Shown: positions 26,733 through 35,684 of the stretch, in pieces
Position numbering within the stretch: the first letter of the stretch is position 1
How the letters are laid out: the number at the start of each line of letters is the position of its first letter
NCBI GenBank assembly: GCA_965227455.1
Contig: OZ245752.1
Location: forward strand, 2,046,001-2,110,000
From: JABDIP01 sp965227455
GTDB taxonomy: Bacteria > Pseudomonadota > Alphaproteobacteria > DSM-16000 > Inquilinaceae
Reading direction: 5' to 3'
DNA length: 64,000 bases
The notes under the pieces: generated by a model
The model's input: the letters and a program-made list of their open reading frames with translations, nothing else
Databases searched by the model: none
What the model was told of the DNA's origin: nothing
Program-made: the position numbers and the translations under genes

Positions 26733-27791
26733 ATGGCCAAGGGCCGTAAGGCGCGGATCCTCGATATCGCGCTGGAATCCGGGGTGAGTACCGCGACCGT
26801 CGACCGGGTGCTGAACGAGCGCCCGGGCGTACGGCCGGTGACGGTCGAGCGGGTCCGGCGGGCGCTGGAGGACCTGGAGCGGCGCGAGCCGGTCCCGGGC
26901 CCCAGGGGGCTGCGCCGCGAAATTGTCTTCGAGGCTTTGCTGCCGGCCGAGGCCGGCCCGTCCACCGAGCGGGTGCTGGCGGCCTTGCAGCGGGAAAGCG
27001 CGGCACGCGGCGCCGAGCTGCGGCATCGCTACGTCGAGCGCTTCAACCCGTCGGCGCTGGCCGAGGCGTTGCGGAGCAGCGCGGCGGCCAATCTGTCCGG
27101 CATCGCCTTCCAGGCCCTGGACCACCCCTTCGTCAGCGAGGCGGTGGAGGACATCGGCGCGCGCGGCATTCCGATGGTCACCCTGCTTTCCGACATCGTC
27201 GGCGTGCGGCGGGATGCCTATGTGGGCATGGACAACCGGGCCGCCGGGCGCACGGCCGGCCTGCTGATGGGCCGCTTCGTGCGCGGGTCCGGCTCGATCG
27301 CCGTGATGTGGGGCAGTTCCCTCTACCGCGCCCATGAGGAGCGCGAAGCCGGGTTCCGCAGCGTCCTGCGCGCCGAATTCCCGGAGATGGTCACCCTGGA
27401 GCATGTCGCCGGGCATGACGATCCCCGCGAGAGCCATGCCCGTATCGGCGCCGTGCTGGACGACCATCCGGAACTGGTCGGCATCTACAATGTCGGCGGC
27501 GGCATGCCGGGCGTCGTGCAGGCCCTGGAGGAGCGCGGGCGCAGCCAGGAGATCGTGCTGATCGGCCACAACCTGGCGGCCGATACCCGCAGCTATCTCC
27601 TGAAGGGCATCATGGACGCGGTCGTCCACCAGAGCGTGAACCGCGCCGCACGGTCCGCCATCAGCGCGCTGATGGATCTCAACCGGCTCGGCGAATGCTC
27701 CGTCGAGTCGCTGCCGGTCGAAATCCTGTTGCGGGAGAACCTTCCCTCCCGGTTCGACGTCGAATTCACCGCCGATCCAATCGCATCCTAG
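26733..27791 (+). CDS. LacI-family transcriptional regulator (binding-protein-like sensor domain)
   Basis: The ATG at 26733 follows a GAAGGGG stretch and gives 352 residues. The N-terminal helix-turn-helix (ILDIALESGVSTATVDRVLN) has VDRVLN rather than the common VSRVLN. A hinge and a periplasmic-binding-protein-like sensor follow, with YVGMDNRAAGRTAG near 170. It precedes the Gfo/Idh-TRAP-dehydrogenase-isomerase cluster on the same strand and is the obvious regulator of that cluster. A hairpin at its end and a palindrome upstream of 28143 support separate transcription. Confidence 0.9.
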   Translation: MAKGRKARILDIALESGVSTATVDRVLNERPGVRPVTVERVRRALEDLERREPVPGPRGLRREIVFEALLPAEAGPSTERVLAALQRESAARGAELRHRYVERFNPSALAEALRSSAAANLSGIAFQALDHPFVSEAVEDIGARGIPMVTLLSDIVGVRRDAYVGMDNRAAGRTAGLLMGRFVRGSGSIAVMWGSSLYRAHEEREAGFRSVLRAEFPEMVTLEHVAGHDDPRESHARIGAVLDDHPELVGIYNVGGGMPGVVQALEERGRSQEIVLIGHNLAADTRSYLLKGIMDAVVHQSVNRAARSAISALMDLNRLGECSVESLPVEILLRENLPSRFDVEFTADPIAS

Positions 27792-27812
27792 CCGGCCCCG
27801 AACGCCGGCTTT
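27790..27812 (+). terminator. hairpin after LacI gene
   Basis: AGCCGGC (27790-27796) and GCCGGCT (27804-27810) form a 7-bp GC stem with a 7-base loop followed by TT. It starts at the stop codon of the regulator gene. Confidence 0.5.
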
Positions 27813-28142
27813 CCATGTCCCGAGGCGCCGCGGACCCCGCGCGCCATCGCCCCATTTTGTCGGCCGTTTTCTGATGCATCATTTGATGTGATCTATTGAC
27901 TCCGCCCAGCCCGAACCGCATCATGCGTTCGCACCCCGGTTGACGGAGATTCAACTCCGCGCCGATGACCCAGTTGGGAGGAAACACAGAATGACGAGGC
28001 CGCCGCCCCGGTTCGCCCCTGGCGCCGCGGGCCCGTTCCCCATGGCCGCCTCAGCCGCCGCGCGGAACGCGCACCTATTCCACCGCAATCCGCGACACCC
28101 AGTGTCGGCGTAGCCGGCGTTAGGGCAAGAGGGATTCGACGG
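27813..28142 (+). promoter_or_regulatory. intergenic control region of the TRAP/dehydrogenase cluster
   Basis: No gene is seen. TGATGCATCA (27872-27881) is a perfect 10-bp palindrome, followed by the related TGATGTGATC and then TTGACT (27896-27901), which could be a -35 element. These are plausible operator and promoter elements for the upstream LacI-type regulator. The remaining ~240 bp to the next start codon would be a long leader; nothing structured was recognised in it. Confidence 0.4.
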
Positions 28143-29189
28143 ATGCCTGAGGTGGCACAGGTCGCGCTGATCGGAACCGGCTTCATCGGCCAGGTCCACG
28201 CCCAATGCCTGGCGCGGAGCGAGCGCGCCCGGCTGAGTCATGTGTTCGACACCGATGGCGAGAAGTGCGCCGCGCTGGCAGAGCGCTTCGGCGCGGTCGC
28301 GTGTGGCGGTCTGGACGAGGCCTTGGAAGCCGGCTGCACCTTCGCGATCATCGCGACGCCGACCGGGACCCATGGCGAGATCGCGCGGGCCTGCATCCGG
28401 TCGCGCCTCCCCTTTCTTTGCGAAAAACCGCTGGATACCGAGCTGGGCTCGGCAGTCGAGACCTGCCTCGAAGCGGCCTCCGCCGGCCTGCCGGCAGGGC
28501 TCGGCTTCAACCGGCGCTTCGATGCGCAACATGCCGCGCTGAAGGCCCATGTGGATGCCGGCGATATCGGCGACATCGAGATGATGTTCCTAACGTCGCG
28601 CACCCAGTCGCCGCCGCCTGCGCACTACATCGCGTCATCGGGCGGGCAACTGCGCGACAAAGGCGCGCATTTCTTCGACCTGGCCTGCTGGATCTCCGGC
28701 CAGCGGCCGACCGAGATCTATGCCGCCGGCGACTGCCTGTTCGAGCCGGAATTCGCCCGCCACGACGATGTCGACACCGCCGTCCTGACCCTCAGGATGC
28801 AAGGCGGCGCCTTCTGCCAAATGAATTTCAGCCGCCGCACCGGCTACGGATATGACGAGCGCATCGAGGTGGTCGGCTCCGAGGGCATGGTCGAGTCGCG
28901 CGTGCCGGTGCCCGTGGACGTGGCCCTGCACAAGGGCGACACGGTCCGGTCGCGCGGCGGACACCAGCATTGGTTCCCACGCATGGCCGAGACCTACCAC
29001 GCCCAATTGGACGCCTTTCTGGACTATCTGGAGGGCGATGCGCCGTTCCCCAGCCTGGAAGACGGGCTGGTCGCCGAGGCCATCGCCCGCACGGCGGAAA
29101 AATCCATGGCCTACGGCGCCGCGATGCCGGTCACCTATGACTTCACATCCGCATCGGCAAAGGAGGCAGATTTCGAACGCGCCCACTGA
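28143..29189 (+). CDS. Gfo/Idh/MocA-family oxidoreductase (inositol-dehydrogenase-like)
   Basis: A 348-residue NAD(P)-dependent dehydrogenase. Rossmann strand VALIGTGFIGQVHA lies at the N-terminus, CEKPLDTE near residue 97 carries the conserved EKP lysine, and GFNRRFDAQ near 121 is the family sugar-pocket segment. DKGAHFFDLACW near 176 contains the conserved histidine of the active site. Members oxidise myo-inositol, sugars or sugar acids. It heads the TRAP-containing cluster, so its substrate is probably the imported compound or its first product. A GC hairpin (29191-29222) separates it from dctP. Confidence 0.88.
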   Translation: MPEVAQVALIGTGFIGQVHAQCLARSERARLSHVFDTDGEKCAALAERFGAVACGGLDEALEAGCTFAIIATPTGTHGEIARACIRSRLPFLCEKPLDTELGSAVETCLEAASAGLPAGLGFNRRFDAQHAALKAHVDAGDIGDIEMMFLTSRTQSPPPAHYIASSGGQLRDKGAHFFDLACWISGQRPTEIYAAGDCLFEPEFARHDDVDTAVLTLRMQGGAFCQMNFSRRTGYGYDERIEVVGSEGMVESRVPVPVDVALHKGDTVRSRGGHQHWFPRMAETYHAQLDAFLDYLEGDAPFPSLEDGLVAEAIARTAEKSMAYGAAMPVTYDFTSASAKEADFERAH

Positions 29190-29190
29190 T

Positions 29191-29222
29191 CGGCCGGCTG
29201 GGCGGCAGAGAATCGCCGGCCG
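29191..29222 (+). terminator. GC hairpin between dehydrogenase and dctP
   Basis: CGGCCGGC (29191-29198) and GCCGGCCG (29215-29222) form an 8-bp perfect stem without a U-run. It may be an attenuator or processing site. Confidence 0.4.
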
Positions 29223-29271
29223 TGGAGACCGTCCTTACTCACCAGAAAGACCCAAAGGGAGGAGAAGAAGA

Positions 29272-30291
29272 ATGAAGTCCTTGTCACGCGTACTCGTCGG
29301 CGCCACGGCGCTCGCCATCTGCGCCGGACCGGCGCTCGCAGCCGATTACAAGCTCCGCATCCAGACGCATTTCTCGGCGGAGTCGACGCCGGGACAGCTG
29401 ATCGGGCGGTTCATCGACGAGGTCCAGACCATGTCGGACGGCGCCCTGGAGATCCAGATGCACTATTCGTCCGAGGTGGTCGCCCAGAACGAGGTGATGG
29501 GCGCGGCAAGCCAGGGGATTCTCGACTGCGACATGGGCGGGATCACCGGCAATGTCGGCAAGGATGCCGGCTGGCAACTCGCCGGCGACATCATGGGCGG
29601 TTACGACACCCCCTACCAGTTCCTCGCCTGGCTCGACCATGGCGGCGGCCGCGAGGTGGTGCAGGAGCATCTCTACGATCCGCAGGGCATGCATCTGGTG
29701 GGCTTCTGGCTGCAGGGCCATGAGTCCCTCTCCTCGACCCGTCCGCTGGCCGGCTTCGCCGATCTGGAGGATTGGAAGTTCCGCTCGCCCCCGGGCCTTG
29801 AGACCGAGATCTTCGCCTCCTTCGGCGCCAAGCCGGTGGTGATGGATTTCGGCGAGGTGCCCAACGCGCTGCGCACTGGCATCGTCGACGGGGCCGACGC
29901 CTCGACGCTGAATACCAACAATTCGCTCGGGCTGTTCGACGTGGCGAGCCATGTCACCTTCCCGGGCTTCCACTCGATGCCGTCCGAGCAGCTGTCCTGC
30001 AACCAGGCGGCCTGGGACAAGCTGCCTGAGAGCATCCAGACCATGATCGAGGTCTCGCTGAAGGGCATCGCGCTCGATTTGGCCCTGCTGACCGAGATCC
30101 GCGATCAGCAGACCGCACGCGAGATCGCCGCCAATGGCGTGACGATCCATGACTGGTCGACCGAAGATCGCAAGGCGTTCCGCGAATTCGCGCAGAGCCG
30201 TTGGGCGGATTGGGGCACCAAGACGCCGGCCGCGCAGGCGGTGATGGAGAGCCATGTCAACTTCATGACCGATATCGGTCTGATCGACTGA
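29272..30291 (+). CDS. dctP: TRAP transporter substrate-binding protein (DctP family)
   Basis: The ATG at 29272 follows GGAGGAGAAG and gives 339 residues; the frame is open far upstream but that part has no match. The signal peptide ends near ALAADY (residue ~23). WKFRSPPG near residue 165 contains the arginine that in DctP proteins clamps the substrate carboxylate. The protein binds an organic or sugar acid in the periplasm and hands it to the DctQM permease. It is followed by a strong terminator-like hairpin, so it can be made in excess over the permease. A paralogue sits at 40650-41678 with much shared sequence around GLETEIF. Confidence 0.92.
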   Translation: MKSLSRVLVGATALAICAGPALAADYKLRIQTHFSAESTPGQLIGRFIDEVQTMSDGALEIQMHYSSEVVAQNEVMGAASQGILDCDMGGITGNVGKDAGWQLAGDIMGGYDTPYQFLAWLDHGGGREVVQEHLYDPQGMHLVGFWLQGHESLSSTRPLAGFADLEDWKFRSPPGLETEIFASFGAKPVVMDFGEVPNALRTGIVDGADASTLNTNNSLGLFDVASHVTFPGFHSMPSEQLSCNQAAWDKLPESIQTMIEVSLKGIALDLALLTEIRDQQTAREIAANGVTIHDWSTEDRKAFREFAQSRWADWGTKTPAAQAVMESHVNFMTDIGLID

Positions 30292-30301
30292 GCACCTCCC
30301 T

Positions 30302-30341
30302 GGCGGGTCGGCGGATTGGGACGCCGGCCCGCCCCTTTTTT
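30302..30341 (+). terminator. intrinsic terminator-like hairpin between dctP and dctQ
   Basis: A 12-bp GC stem (GGCGGGTCGGCG at 30302-30313 with CGCCGGCCCGCC at 30322-30333, one wobble) is followed by CC and six T residues. This is the clearest rho-independent terminator shape in the window. Partial read-through would express dctQM below dctP. Confidence 0.75.
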
Positions 30342-30387
30342 GCGACATCAGCGACATCGACCCGCAAAGGCGGGCGAGAGGGCGGCC

Positions 30388-30993
30388 ATGGACCAGCGAA
30401 CCAGGGAGCTAGTGCAGAGCAAGGGCGTGATCGGCGGGATCGCCGCCTATATCACGGCACCTCCCGAAGGCGAGCGCTACACGCCGCTTGACCGGGTCGT
30501 CACCGTGATCTCGCGGGTGACGATGTTTCTGATCTTCGCAGGCGTGCTCGTGACCTTTTACGAGGTGGCGATGCGCTATATCTTCGGCAGCCCCACGCTG
30601 TGGGTGAACGAGCTCGTGCTGTGGATGGGCTCGATCGTCTACCTGGCCGCCGGCGCCTACACGATGCAGCGCCGCGCCCATATCCGCATCACCGCCATCT
30701 ACGACATCGTGCCGAAGAATGTCCGGCGCGCCTTCGACTATACCGCCCTCATCGTGCTTGCGGTCTATGCGACGCTAATGCTCGTCGGGGGAAGCGATGT
30801 CGCCTGGAAGGCGTTTATCACCTGGGAACGCTTCGGCACCATCTTCGATCCGCCGATCCCAGCGACGATCAAGCCGCTAGTGCTGATCGTGACGGCGCTA
30901 GTGGCCGCGCAGTCCCTCAACAACATCCTCGTCGACTGGTTCGGCCGCGGCAAACCGGGCACAGCGGCCGCCGAAGAGGATGACGGGTCATGA
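30388..30993 (+). CDS. dctQ: TRAP transporter small permease subunit (DctQ family)
   Basis: The ATG at 30388 gives 201 residues. Four hydrophobic segments are visible (about 45-67, 78-98, 115-140, 170-190). The family motif appears as FYEVAMRYIFGSPTLWVNEL and MQRRAHIRI. The small subunit pairs with DctM in the inner membrane. The stop overlaps the dctM start by four bases (ATGA), indicating coupling. The ~30-residue extension before the first helix is longer than in the paralogue at 41817. Confidence 0.88.
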   Translation: MDQRTRELVQSKGVIGGIAAYITAPPEGERYTPLDRVVTVISRVTMFLIFAGVLVTFYEVAMRYIFGSPTLWVNELVLWMGSIVYLAAGAYTMQRRAHIRITAIYDIVPKNVRRAFDYTALIVLAVYATLMLVGGSDVAWKAFITWERFGTIFDPPIPATIKPLVLIVTALVAAQSLNNILVDWFGRGKPGTAAAEEDDGS

Positions 30994-32567
30994 ACCAGCG
31001 CGCGCTGACCCCGGTCTCTCTCTTCGCCATCGCGATCCTTCTCGCGCTTGCGGTTCCGCTGTGGATCCTCGGCGATTTCCGCGCCGATCTCGGCGTCGGC
31101 ACCCTGTCCCTCCTCCTGCTCATCGGCATCTTCGCCCTCCTGGTCGCGGGTGTGCCGCTGGGCTTCGCCACCGGCTTCCTCGGCGCCATCATCATCTGGC
31201 TGAATTTCGGCGAGCCGGGACTCGGCCTGGTCATGCAGCGGGTCTACGACCTTGTTGTCACCCACGCGATCATCGCCGTGCCCTTCTTCATCGTCATGGC
31301 CTCGCTGCTGGAGCGCTCGGGCATCGCCAAGGACATGTACGACGCGCTCAACCTGGCCATGGGGCGCATGCGGGGCGGTGTCGCCATCGTCACCACCGTG
31401 ATGGCGGTGATCATGGCCGCCATGTCGGGCATCATCGGCGGCGAGATCGTGCTTCTGGGCCTGGTGGCGCTGCCGCAGATGCTGCGCCTCGGCTACAACA
31501 AGCACCTGGCCATCGGCACGATCTGCGCCGGCGGCTCGCTCGGCACCATGATCCCGCCCTCGGTGGTGCTGATCATCTACGGCCTTGTCACCGAGACCTC
31601 GATCACCAAGCTGTTCACCGCCTCCTTCATTCCAGGGCTGATGCTGGCCGGCACCTACATCCTCTACATCGTGGTCCGCACGCGCCTGCAGCCGGAACTG
31701 GCACCGCTCCCCTCGGAATCCGGCGTCGAGACCGAGGCGCACGAAATCAACCACCGCGGCGAGCTGCTGTTCTGCCTTGCCCCCTTCGGCGTCGGGTTCG
31801 CCTGCGCCTTCATCGCCTGGGCGCTCGGAATCCGCGGCAGCGAACTCGTCGCGGCCTTCATCTTCTCCAGCGCCGCCGTGGCGCTGGTGCTGGTCGCCTG
31901 GCTGCAGAAGAACGGCGAGGGCCTGCCGATCGCCAAGGGGCTCCTTCCGCCCCTGGTCGTCGTCGACCTGGTGCTGGGCTCGATCTATGGCGGCGTGACC
32001 GGCTATGCCGAAGCGGCCGCCATGGGCGTCGTCGCCTCGACCCTGCTCATCTGGATCCGCGGCGAGCTGAACTCGGTCATGATGCTCGAAGGGATGGAGC
32101 AGACCTACCGCTCGGTGGGCACCATCCTGTGGGTGACCTTCGGCGCCACGGTGCTGGCGGGCGCCTTCAGCCTCTCCGGCGGCAACCGCTTCGTGGCCAA
32201 TGCCATTCTCGGGCTCGACGTCGCGCCGATCGTGGTCATCCTGGTGATGATGCTGATCTTCTTCCTGCTGGGCATGTTCATGGACTGGATCGGCATCGTG
32301 CTGCTGTGCATGCCGGTCTTCATGCCGATCGTAAAGCAGCTCGGCTACGACCCGATCTGGTTCGGCATCCTGTTCAGCGTTAACATGCAGGTGGCCTTCC
32401 TAACGCCGCCCTTCGGCTCAGCGGCCTTCTATCTGAAGAGCGTGACCCCACCGGAGATCGACCTGGTGACGATCTACCGCTCCTTCGGGCCGTTCATCTG
32501 CCTGCAGGTCATCATCCTGGCGGTGCTTCTCTTCTTCCCGCAGATCTCGCTCTTCCTGGTCCGGTAG
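30990..32567 (+). CDS. dctM: TRAP transporter large permease subunit (DctM family)
   Basis: A 525-residue protein with about twelve membrane segments. Family marks include GVPLGFATGFLGA near 52, GAGGSLGTMIPPSVV-like ICAGGSLGTMIPP near 175 and the C-terminal AFLTPPFGSAAFYLK. It uses a sodium gradient to import the acid delivered by DctP. It overlaps dctQ by 4 bp and is followed 28 bp later by a dehydrogenase gene, so the catabolic genes appear to be in the same operon. Confidence 0.92.
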   Translation: MNQRALTPVSLFAIAILLALAVPLWILGDFRADLGVGTLSLLLLIGIFALLVAGVPLGFATGFLGAIIIWLNFGEPGLGLVMQRVYDLVVTHAIIAVPFFIVMASLLERSGIAKDMYDALNLAMGRMRGGVAIVTTVMAVIMAAMSGIIGGEIVLLGLVALPQMLRLGYNKHLAIGTICAGGSLGTMIPPSVVLIIYGLVTETSITKLFTASFIPGLMLAGTYILYIVVRTRLQPELAPLPSESGVETEAHEINHRGELLFCLAPFGVGFACAFIAWALGIRGSELVAAFIFSSAAVALVLVAWLQKNGEGLPIAKGLLPPLVVVDLVLGSIYGGVTGYAEAAAMGVVASTLLIWIRGELNSVMMLEGMEQTYRSVGTILWVTFGATVLAGAFSLSGGNRFVANAILGLDVAPIVVILVMMLIFFLLGMFMDWIGIVLLCMPVFMPIVKQLGYDPIWFGILFSVNMQVAFLTPPFGSAAFYLKSVTPPEIDLVTIYRSFGPFICLQVIILAVLLFFPQISLFLVR

Positions 32568-32595
32568 GGCGGGGAGACCTCGAAAGGAATTCCGC

Positions 32596-33486
32596 ATGCA
32601 ACGTGTCGGTGTCGTGGGCCTTGGCGATATGGGGTCCGGACTGGCCAAGAACCTGATCAAGAACGGCTTCCAGACCACCGGCCTGGATCTCAGCGAAGCG
32701 CGGATGGCCGCCTTCGTGGAGATCGGCGGCCGTCCGGCGAGCAGCCCGGCAGAGGTCGGCGCCAATGCGGATGCCGTCTACGTCATGGTGATGAACGGGA
32801 ACCAGGCGAAATCGGTGATCCTCGGAGAGGACGGGCTGGTCGGCCATATGGCCGAGGGCGGCGCGGTCATCCTGACCGCCACCATCAAGCCGCATGAGGC
32901 GCGGGAGATCGGCGCCGCGATGGAGGGCTCCGGCATCCACCTGATCGACAGCCCGGTCTCCGGCGGTTTTCCGGGCGCCCAGGGCGGCACCCTGACCATG
33001 ATGGCGGCCGGCGAGGATGTGGTGCTCAACGATTTCGCCCCGGTCATGGAGGCGGTGTCGGGGACGATCCATCGGGTCGGGGGAAAGGCCGGCGACGGCC
33101 AGACCGTCAAGGCCTGCCTGCAATCGCTGATCGGCGCGATCTTCTCCGCCACCTTCGAGGCGGCGGCCCTGGCGGCCAAGGCCGGGGTGAAGGGCGAGGT
33201 CCTGCTGAACGTCGTTTCGACCTCCAGCGCGGGCTGCGGCGTGGCGAACAACGCGCTGGAGAAGATCATCGACCGCCAGTTCGAGGGCACCGGCAGCCAC
33301 ATCAACACCATGCACAAGGATCTGACGATCGCGCTCGGACTGGCCGAGGAGCTGGGCGTCCCGATGCATACTGCATCGACCGCCATGCAGTTGTTCCATG
33401 CCGGCAAGACCAAATACCCCAACGGCGACAACTGGATCGTGACCCGCGTGATCGAGGAGATCATCGGCGCGGAACTGCACCGCTAG
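32596..33486 (+). CDS. NAD(P)-dependent beta-hydroxyacid dehydrogenase (3-hydroxyisobutyrate dehydrogenase family)
   Basis: A 296-residue protein with VGVVGLGDMGSG at the N-terminus (cofactor), DSPVSGG (Ser122-Gly124) for the substrate carboxylate and Lys172 in GDGQTVKACLQ for catalysis. This is the canonical family pattern, unlike the GRT-type paralogue at 23838. Relatives act on tartronate semialdehyde, threonate or hydroxyisobutyrate. Together with the TIM-barrel gene directly behind it, the arrangement recalls four-carbon sugar-acid (threonate/erythronate-type) catabolism, but the usual kinase and decarboxylase are missing. Confidence 0.88.
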   Translation: MQRVGVVGLGDMGSGLAKNLIKNGFQTTGLDLSEARMAAFVEIGGRPASSPAEVGANADAVYVMVMNGNQAKSVILGEDGLVGHMAEGGAVILTATIKPHEAREIGAAMEGSGIHLIDSPVSGGFPGAQGGTLTMMAAGEDVVLNDFAPVMEAVSGTIHRVGGKAGDGQTVKACLQSLIGAIFSATFEAAALAAKAGVKGEVLLNVVSTSSAGCGVANNALEKIIDRQFEGTGSHINTMHKDLTIALGLAEELGVPMHTASTAMQLFHAGKTKYPNGDNWIVTRVIEEIIGAELHR

Positions 33487-33501
33487 GACCGGAGACCAGA
33501 G

Positions 33502-34365
33502 ATGAAGCTTGGTGTGATCTGCGACGGCATTAGCCGCGATCTGGCCCACGCCCTGGCGGTGATGGACGAGTTCGGCCTCGAATATGCCGAACTGCAATTC
33601 GTCGGCGACACCGAGGTCGGCGACCATTCGAAGGAGGAGATCGCCGAGATCAAGGCGCTGCTGGACCGGCATGACACGCCGGTCTCCTGCCTGTCGCGCC
33701 ACATCTTCGCCGGCATGACCACCGCCAACCGGCCGGGCGACGCGCTGCATACGAAACACATGGACGCGCTGAAGCGTGTCATCGCCATGGCCCATGAGCT
33801 CGGATCGCCGCTGGTGCGCATCATGACGTCGAAGAAGGAGCAGATCCTCTGGGGCCGCAACGGGGCGGAGGTCTGGAACGTCGCCAAGGGCGCCTGGGAC
33901 ACCCTGCCGCCGCTGATCGCACCGGCGGTCGAACTGGCCAGGTCCGAGGGTCTGACGCTGGTGGTGGAGACCGGCAATGGCACGATGGTGAACTCCAACT
34001 ATACGGCGCGAAAGCTGATCGACGATCTGGACGCCAAGGACACGCTCAAGGTGCTCTGGGATCCGGCCAACAATTGCTGGTGCCACGAGCTTGCCTGGCC
34101 GGATGGCTATGACGAGGTGCGCGACGGCTATCTCGGCCATGTGCACATCAAGGACGTGCAGGTCGACACGCCCCGCGCCACGCTGGAAGTGCGCCGCATG
34201 GGTGAAGGCCAGCTGGCGGATCTGTTCCAGCCGATGGCGGATTCGCTGCGCGCCGATGGATACGACGGCGTCATTTCCTTCGAGAGTGTGCATCGGCCCG
34301 AAGGCGGCAGTTTCGAGGACGGCTTCCGCGGTTCGATAGACCGCTTCAAGGCGCTTTTCGCATAG
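33502..34365 (+). CDS. sugar phosphate isomerase/epimerase-like TIM barrel protein
   Basis: A 287-residue xylose-isomerase-like barrel of the AP-endonuclease-2 superfamily. VVETGNG near 154 (Glu), LWDPANNCW near 186 (Asp), GHVHIKDVQ near 212 (His) and a late ISFESVH (Glu) supply the Glu-Asp-His-Glu metal site of the fold. The gene starts 15 bp after the dehydrogenase. Members isomerise or epimerise sugars and hydroxy-keto acids, or dehydrate inosose. The substrate is presumably an intermediate of the TRAP-imported compound. Confidence 0.85.
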   Translation: MKLGVICDGISRDLAHALAVMDEFGLEYAELQFVGDTEVGDHSKEEIAEIKALLDRHDTPVSCLSRHIFAGMTTANRPGDALHTKHMDALKRVIAMAHELGSPLVRIMTSKKEQILWGRNGAEVWNVAKGAWDTLPPLIAPAVELARSEGLTLVVETGNGTMVNSNYTARKLIDDLDAKDTLKVLWDPANNCWCHELAWPDGYDEVRDGYLGHVHIKDVQVDTPRATLEVRRMGEGQLADLFQPMADSLRADGYDGVISFESVHRPEGGSFEDGFRGSIDRFKALFA

Positions 34366-34418
34366 CAAAACCGCGCCGGCGGCAAGCCGGCTCAAGACGA
34401 TCGATGGAGGATCCGGTC

Positions 34419-35429
34419 ATGGCAGCCCTGACCGCAGAACAGATTTCGCAATTCGAGGATCAGGGCTATCTGGTGGTGCCCGGCCTGTTCGACCCGGACC
34501 GGGATTTCGCGGCCGTCTTCGCCGATTATGCAGACGTGCTCGAAGGCCTGCTGCGCGACTTGAAGGCCGCGGGCGAGATCCTGTCGACCTGGCCGGAACT
34601 CAGCTTCGCCGAGAAGGTCGTGCAGCTGCACGAAACAACCGGGAAGATCTACCATCAGCATTTCGACTTCGCGCTTCCGCCGCGAGCCGGCATCCCGGCC
34701 GAAACGCCGATCTGCCTGGCACCGTCGATCTTCCGGCTGCTGACCCACCCGGCCCTGCTCGATGCCGTGGAGAGCGTCATCGGGCCGGAGATCACCTCCA
34801 ACCCGGTGCAGCATGTGCGCATCAAACCGCCCCAGGGCGCGCTGACCTTCGGGGCGTCGGGAAAGCTCAAGGATGCGATGGGCATCCCCACCGGCACCGG
34901 CCTGGTCGGCCGCACGCCCTGGCATCAGGACAACGGCGTCATCACCGAAGACGGGGACGCGACCGAAATGGTCACCGTTTGGTTCCCATTGACCGACGCC
35001 ACAATTGAGAAAGGCTGCCTGGCGGTCATTCCCGGCAGCCATCGCGACGGGCTGCTGACCCATTGTCCCGACAGGGTCGGCGAGTTGAGCATCGCCAGCC
35101 GACTGATCGACGAGTCGCGATCTGTACCTTTGCCGATGAAGGCCGGGGACATTCTGTTCCTGCACCGGCGGACCAGCCATTCCTCCCTGGCAAACACCAG
35201 CGACACGGTGCGCTGGAGCTTCGACCTGCGCTACCACCCGACCGGCCAGGCATCGGGCCGGGCCTGCCTGCCGGAATGCATCGTCCGCAGTGCCAAAGAT
35301 CCTTCGCGGGTGGTGCAGGATCCGGCGATCTGGGCCCGCGCCTGGACGGAGGCCCGGGACAGGCTCGCGAAAGCATCGGACCTGCCGCCCTCCAACCGCT
35401 GGTCGGCGGATGCCGCGGAATGCGCCTGA
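34419..35429 (+). CDS. phytanoyl-CoA dioxygenase (PhyH) family oxygenase
   Basis: The ATG at 34419 is preceded by GGAGG, which overlaps an earlier ATG at 34404, so the later start is preferred (336 residues). The Fe(II)/2-oxoglutarate triad is visible: HQDNG near residue 169 (HxD) and a distal His in LHRRTSHSS near 250, followed by Arg in TVRWSFDLRY. Such enzymes hydroxylate small molecules. It is the last gene of the cluster led by the Gfo/Idh dehydrogenase. A second PhyH gene of different type is at 39028. Confidence 0.85.
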   Translation: MAALTAEQISQFEDQGYLVVPGLFDPDRDFAAVFADYADVLEGLLRDLKAAGEILSTWPELSFAEKVVQLHETTGKIYHQHFDFALPPRAGIPAETPICLAPSIFRLLTHPALLDAVESVIGPEITSNPVQHVRIKPPQGALTFGASGKLKDAMGIPTGTGLVGRTPWHQDNGVITEDGDATEMVTVWFPLTDATIEKGCLAVIPGSHRDGLLTHCPDRVGELSIASRLIDESRSVPLPMKAGDILFLHRRTSHSSLANTSDTVRWSFDLRYHPTGQASGRACLPECIVRSAKDPSRVVQDPAIWARAWTEARDRLAKASDLPPSNRWSADAAECA

Positions 35430-35684
35430 ACCGTCGGACGCGCGGCCATGTCGATTTTTCGCAAATTGTCCGGATCATTGGTTAACGCGACACTACTAGT
35501 GAATCCAGATGGTTACGGGTGATCCGCGGCGCTTGCGAGGCGATTTTCGCGCCTCCGGTTAACCAGCAAACAAAAGTCCCTCTTAAGCATTGCTAACTAT
35601 CCTTCCTCCCTGAATCGGCGAAATCCCTGTACCTGGATCGCCGAGCGAGATGTTGGGGGCCGGGCATGGTTTCGCCTGGCGGGG

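Noticed and set aside
35480..35564. Two GGTTAAC boxes upstream of the RTX gene as CtrA-type sites
   Set aside because: GGTTAAC at 35480 and GGTTAACC at 35557 are about 70 bp apart and do not form the TTAA-N7-TTAA arrangement.
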